Source: Flavobacteriales bacterium
GTDB lineage: Bacteria > Bacteroidota > Bacteroidia > Flavobacteriales_F > PHOS-HE28
Length of the DNA stretch: 10,625 nucleotides
Assembly (NCBI GenBank): GCA_020437875.1
Contig: JAGQVR010000088.1
Span: 1 to 10,625, forward strand
Direction: 5' to 3'
This document shows, piece after piece, positions 8,331 through 10,625 of this stretch. Made by a program: the position numbers and the translations under genes. Within the stretch, counting starts at the first letter, position 1, and each line of letters opens with the position of its first letter. The notes under the pieces are model-generated. The model was not told where the DNA came from. It was given only the letters and a program-made list of their open reading frames with translations, and made no database searches.

Positions 8331-9314
8331 AGCAAGAAGAATGCGATCGTACTGGCTTGCAGCCTGTGCATCTGGGGTTCGATGAACGCCCAGGACGGCC
8401 ACCTCTCGCACTACGATGCAGCCCCGGCACTGCTTAACCCCGCGCTAACGGGCATGTATGGCAATGCGGACTTCCGCATGACCAGCAATGTCCGTAGTCA
8501 ATGGAACAGCCTTGCCAACAGCTTCACCACGACCGGCTTCGGTTACGATGTGGCCATGCAGGACCGTTACGGCTTCGGGGCCTACCTGAACAACTACAAT
8601 ATGGCGGGAGTGATGAACACCTTCCAGACCGGCGTCTCCGCGGCATACAATGTCGCAGGCCGTGATCCACGTCACATCATCTCAGGAGGCTTCAACCTGG
8701 GCATCCTGTACAAGAAGATGAATGACCAGCAGCTGGTATGGGATGCGCAGTACGACAATGGATACTTCAACACCGATCTGCCATCGGGTGAGACCGTGCA
8801 GCGCGGTGCCCGCCTGATGCTGGACATCGCCGGTGGAGTCTCATACAAGGCGACGAACGCCCGCAAGCGCGTCAATCCCTTCGCGAATTTCGCCATGTAC
8901 CACGTGAACACGCCGAACGAATCGATCCTACGCGTGACGGACAGCGACCTTCCTATCCGCTATTCGGTGAATGGGGGCGCGCGCGTGGAGATCATCGACG
9001 ATACCTACCTGGTGCCATCCGGTCTGTACATGCGACAGGGCGCTGATCAGCAGGTCAATGTCGGCTTGATGGCGGAGATCGGGCTGGGCGGATCGGTGTA
9101 CAGTGTGCTTGCTGGCGCGGCCTACCGTGTGAACGACGCAGCGATCGCACATGTAGGCCTGAAGCATAAGAACGTGGTCTATCGCTTCAGCTATGACGCG
9201 AACATCTCGAGTCTTCAGAACTACACCCGCAAGAATGGAGCCTTCGAGTTCTCGCTGATGTACTACGGCATGCACTCGGGCCGGGACCGCCGGGCCACTA
9301 GCAGCGCGTTCTAG
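8325..9314 (+). CDS. PorP/SprF-family type IX secretion outer-membrane protein
   Basis: About 330 residues, a usual size for the family. It begins with a signal peptide: SKKN, a hydrophobic stretch through IVLACSLCIWG, and likely cleavage between SMNA and QDG. The mature N-terminus reads HLSHYDAAPALLNPALTG, then SNVRSQWNSL, which is the family signature (a Q/H-x-S-x-Y start, x-NPA-x-x-G, then R-x-QW). The rest alternates short amphipathic strands with Gly/Asn-rich turns, as expected for an outer-membrane beta-barrel. Family members such as SprF are needed for export or surface attachment of a neighbouring giant type B cargo, and the gene directly follows such a cargo. After the strand FEFSLMYY the chain carries about 15 further residues (GMHSGRDRR...SSAF), a basic tail beyond the last recognisable strand. 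Base 8325 was chosen for the signal peptide and an upstream AAGG; 8304 is the alternative and would overlap the previous gene by four bases. Confidence 0.92.
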   Translation: MMSKKNAIVLACSLCIWGSMNAQDGHLSHYDAAPALLNPALTGMYGNADFRMTSNVRSQWNSLANSFTTTGFGYDVAMQDRYGFGAYLNNYNMAGVMNTFQTGVSAAYNVAGRDPRHIISGGFNLGILYKKMNDQQLVWDAQYDNGYFNTDLPSGETVQRGARLMLDIAGGVSYKATNARKRVNPFANFAMYHVNTPNESILRVTDSDLPIRYSVNGGARVEIIDDTYLVPSGLYMRQGADQQVNVGLMAEIGLGGSVYSVLAGAAYRVNDAAIAHVGLKHKNVVYRFSYDANISSLQNYTRKNGAFEFSLMYYGMHSGRDRRATSSAF

Positions 9315-9330
9315 TCCCGAACAACGATGC

Positions 9331-9370
9331 AAGGACCCGCAGCCATTTGAGCTGCGGGTCCTTCGTTTTC
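9331..9370 (+). terminator. Rho-independent terminator after the secretion operon
   Basis: A perfect 13-bp inverted repeat (aaggacccgcagc at 9331-9343, gctgcgggtcctt at 9351-9363) encloses a 7-base loop and is followed by cgttttc. The stem is GC-rich and starts 16 bases after the PorP/SprF stop, so it probably ends that transcript. The T-run is short (four T after CG). On the opposite strand the hairpin could also stop read-through from the convergent MFS gene, but the sequence after it there is only mildly T-rich, so that direction is less certain. The 89-base gap between the convergent genes holds nothing else recognisable. Confidence 0.82.
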
Positions 9371-9403
9371 GCATTGGCGACCATTCCGGTGATCGTCGAC
9401 CCG

Positions 9404-10625
9404 TCAGGCGGCCACCGTAACAGGGCGCTCTCTTTCGGCGTCCATCAGGGCTTGCGCTTTCACCTGGCGATCCACGAAGTACATGAGCACCACGCAGGCC
9501 AGCATGGTTCCCGCGCACACGAAGCCGAGGGTGTCATAGTGCTCGAGCGGCGCATGGTCATTGGCTTGGATGACGATCAGTCCGGCGATCCCTGCCGCGA
9601 AGGCCCCGGATAGTTGTTGGATGGAAGCGGTGATGGCCGAGAAGGCGCCACGGTCGCGCATCGTAGGTACGCTGGTCATCAACGCCTGTGACGACACGAT
9701 CCTGCTGCCGATGCCCACGAAGCTGATCGCATTGATCACGATGACCTTCCACAGCGGGGTCGGTCCCAGATGACTATAGATGATGGTGGTGGTGATGGCG
9801 ATCGCGGTGCCCACCGTGAAGGTCCTGAACTTGCCGAACCGGTCGCTCAGGCGTCCGACGACCGGGAAGGTGATCATGGAGCACAGGCCGATGATCACGA
9901 ACACCCAGGGGAGTTCGGCCTCGGTCACGCCCACATTGTTCACGAGGAAGGTGGTCGAGAAGGGCATCATCATGAAGCCGCCGGTGGCAAGGATCATCAT
10001 GGTGAGGAAGGGTACGGTATGTCTCGGGTTCAGGAAGGTCTTCACCAGGTGCTCGACCGGCCTGACCTTGCCCTGGAGCGCCAGATGCTCCCTGACCGGT
10101 CGCATGAAGCGGAAGATCACGAAGCCGGCCACCAGGCCCAGCCCGACGATCATCAGGAAGGGGGCGTGCCAGTGGAAGCGATGGGCGAGGAAGAGCCCTA
10201 TGGGAATACCGGCCACCTGGCTCACCGCGAAGGCCATCTGCACGAAACCCATCACCCGTCCACGCACATGCGGCAGGAACACATCGGTGATGATCGCCAT
10301 AGAGACGGAGCCGATCACGCCCCCGAAGACACCGGTGAAGACCCTGGCTGCCAGGAGCAGCTCATAGGTCGGGGCCAGGCCGCAGAACAGCGTGCCGAGC
10401 AGGAATCCGATGTAGAAGAAGCGCAACAGGGAACGTCGGTCATACCTGTCCGCGAACCCGGCCGAGAGCAAGCCGCTTATGCCCGCTGCGGCGGCATAGG
10501 CCAGCACCACATGGCTGAACTGCTCCGGGGTGATGCGTAGCTCCGGGATCAGCATCGCTCCCAGCGGAGCCATCACCATGAAGTCCAGGATCACCGTGAA
10601 CTGCATGAAGGCAAGCACCGCGATC
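9404..10625 (-). CDS. Major facilitator superfamily transporter, probable drug/metabolite exporter (5' partial)
   Basis: The frame runs off the right edge of the window, so the start is missing. The first possible start, a GTG at 10618-10616, sits inside the first membrane helix and is preceded by in-frame Ile and Ala codons, so it is almost certainly internal. Counting that GTG as residue 1, 404 residues are visible, close to the usual 390-430. About 12 hydrophobic helices are recognisable in two sets of six, separated by a basic loop at residues ~171-200. The MFS loop 2-3 motif is GFADRYDRRS (54-63), and its C-half counterpart is GRLSDRFGKFR (255-265). This is the layout of 12-helix proton-driven exporters (DHA1-like), acting in the inner membrane. 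The substrate cannot be read from sequence. It converges on the secretion operon and ends 41 bases from its terminator hairpin, so it is a separate transcription unit. Confidence 0.94.
   Translation of the reverse strand, partial: IAVLAFMQFTVILDFMVMAPLGAMLIPELRITPEQFSHVVLAYAAAAGISGLLSAGFADRYDRRSLLRFFYIGFLLGTLFCGLAPTYELLLAARVFTGVFGGVIGSVSMAIITDVFLPHVRGRVMGFVQMAFAVSQVAGIPIGLFLAHRFHWHAPFLMIVGLGLVAGFVIFRFMRPVREHLALQGKVRPVEHLVKTFLNPRHTVPFLTMMILATGGFMMMPFSTTFLVNNVGVTEAELPWVFVIIGLCSMITFPVVGRLSDRFGKFRTFTVGTAIAITTTIIYSHLGPTPLWKVIVINAISFVGIGSRIVSSQALMTSVPTMRDRGAFSAITASIQQLSGAFAAGIAGLIVIQANDHAPLEHYDTLGFVCAGTMLACVVLMYFVDRQVKAQALMDAERERPVTVAA

Noticed and set aside
9331..9363. A small RNA gene or an attachment site at the hairpin
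   Set aside because: The position just after a stop codon, perfect stem, small loop and following T-run are fully explained by a terminator; no promoter-like sequence or integrase is nearby.
9770..10540. A 256-codon plus-strand frame opposite the MFS gene
   Set aside because: Its translation is dominated by His, Glu, Asp and Gly, typical of the antisense of hydrophobic codons. The minus-strand frame has clear MFS helices and motifs.
10616..10618. GTG as the start codon of the MFS gene
   Set aside because: It falls within the first transmembrane helix, with in-frame Ile and Ala codons before it and no signs of a start; the gene continues past the window edge.

Overview
This GC-rich window most likely comes from a bacterium of the phylum Bacteroidota that has a type IX secretion system (T9SS). 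The evidence is a giant repeat protein ending in a gliding-motility-associated / T9SS type B sorting domain, followed directly by a PorP/SprF-family outer-membrane protein. That pairing is characteristic of Bacteroidota. The high GC suggests one of the GC-rich Flavobacteriales-like lineages rather than a typical AT-rich Flavobacterium, but the lineage is a guess.

Layout. Bases 1-8307 (+) are the 3' part of one enormous surface-protein gene; its start lies upstream of the window. The visible 2,768 residues are the tail of one repeat unit, 28 further tandem units of about 88 residues, two PKD-like domains and a C-terminal type B sorting domain. Bases 8325-9314 (+) encode the PorP/SprF partner, and its longest possible reading frame overlaps the giant gene by four bases. 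A perfect 13-bp hairpin at 9331-9363 followed by a short T-run probably terminates this operon. Bases 9404-10625 (-) hold a convergent, 5'-truncated gene for a 12-helix major facilitator superfamily (MFS) exporter that looks unrelated to the secretion pair.

How the genes work together. In T9SS bacteria, large proteins with type B C-terminal domains depend on a cognate PorP/SprF protein for export or surface attachment, as with SprB and SprF of Flavobacterium johnsoniae. The gene order here fits a self-contained cargo plus dedicated OM partner. The cargo is probably a long surface stalk or adhesin, though the window shows no ligand-binding domain.

Most unusual points. The repeat array changes class abruptly at unit 17 (near base 4354): a rigid 264-bp period with a WSGG-type core becomes a variable 261-270-bp period with a W-T/S-T/S-x-G-x-G core. 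Two adjacent units (3 and 4) have each lost one otherwise invariant cysteine, on opposite sides. About 2,640 consecutive residues contain no lysine. D-S/T-hydrophobic motifs of the Bacteroidota O-glycosylation type occur only from unit 12 onward. No CRISPR array, tRNA, rRNA or insertion sequence was seen.
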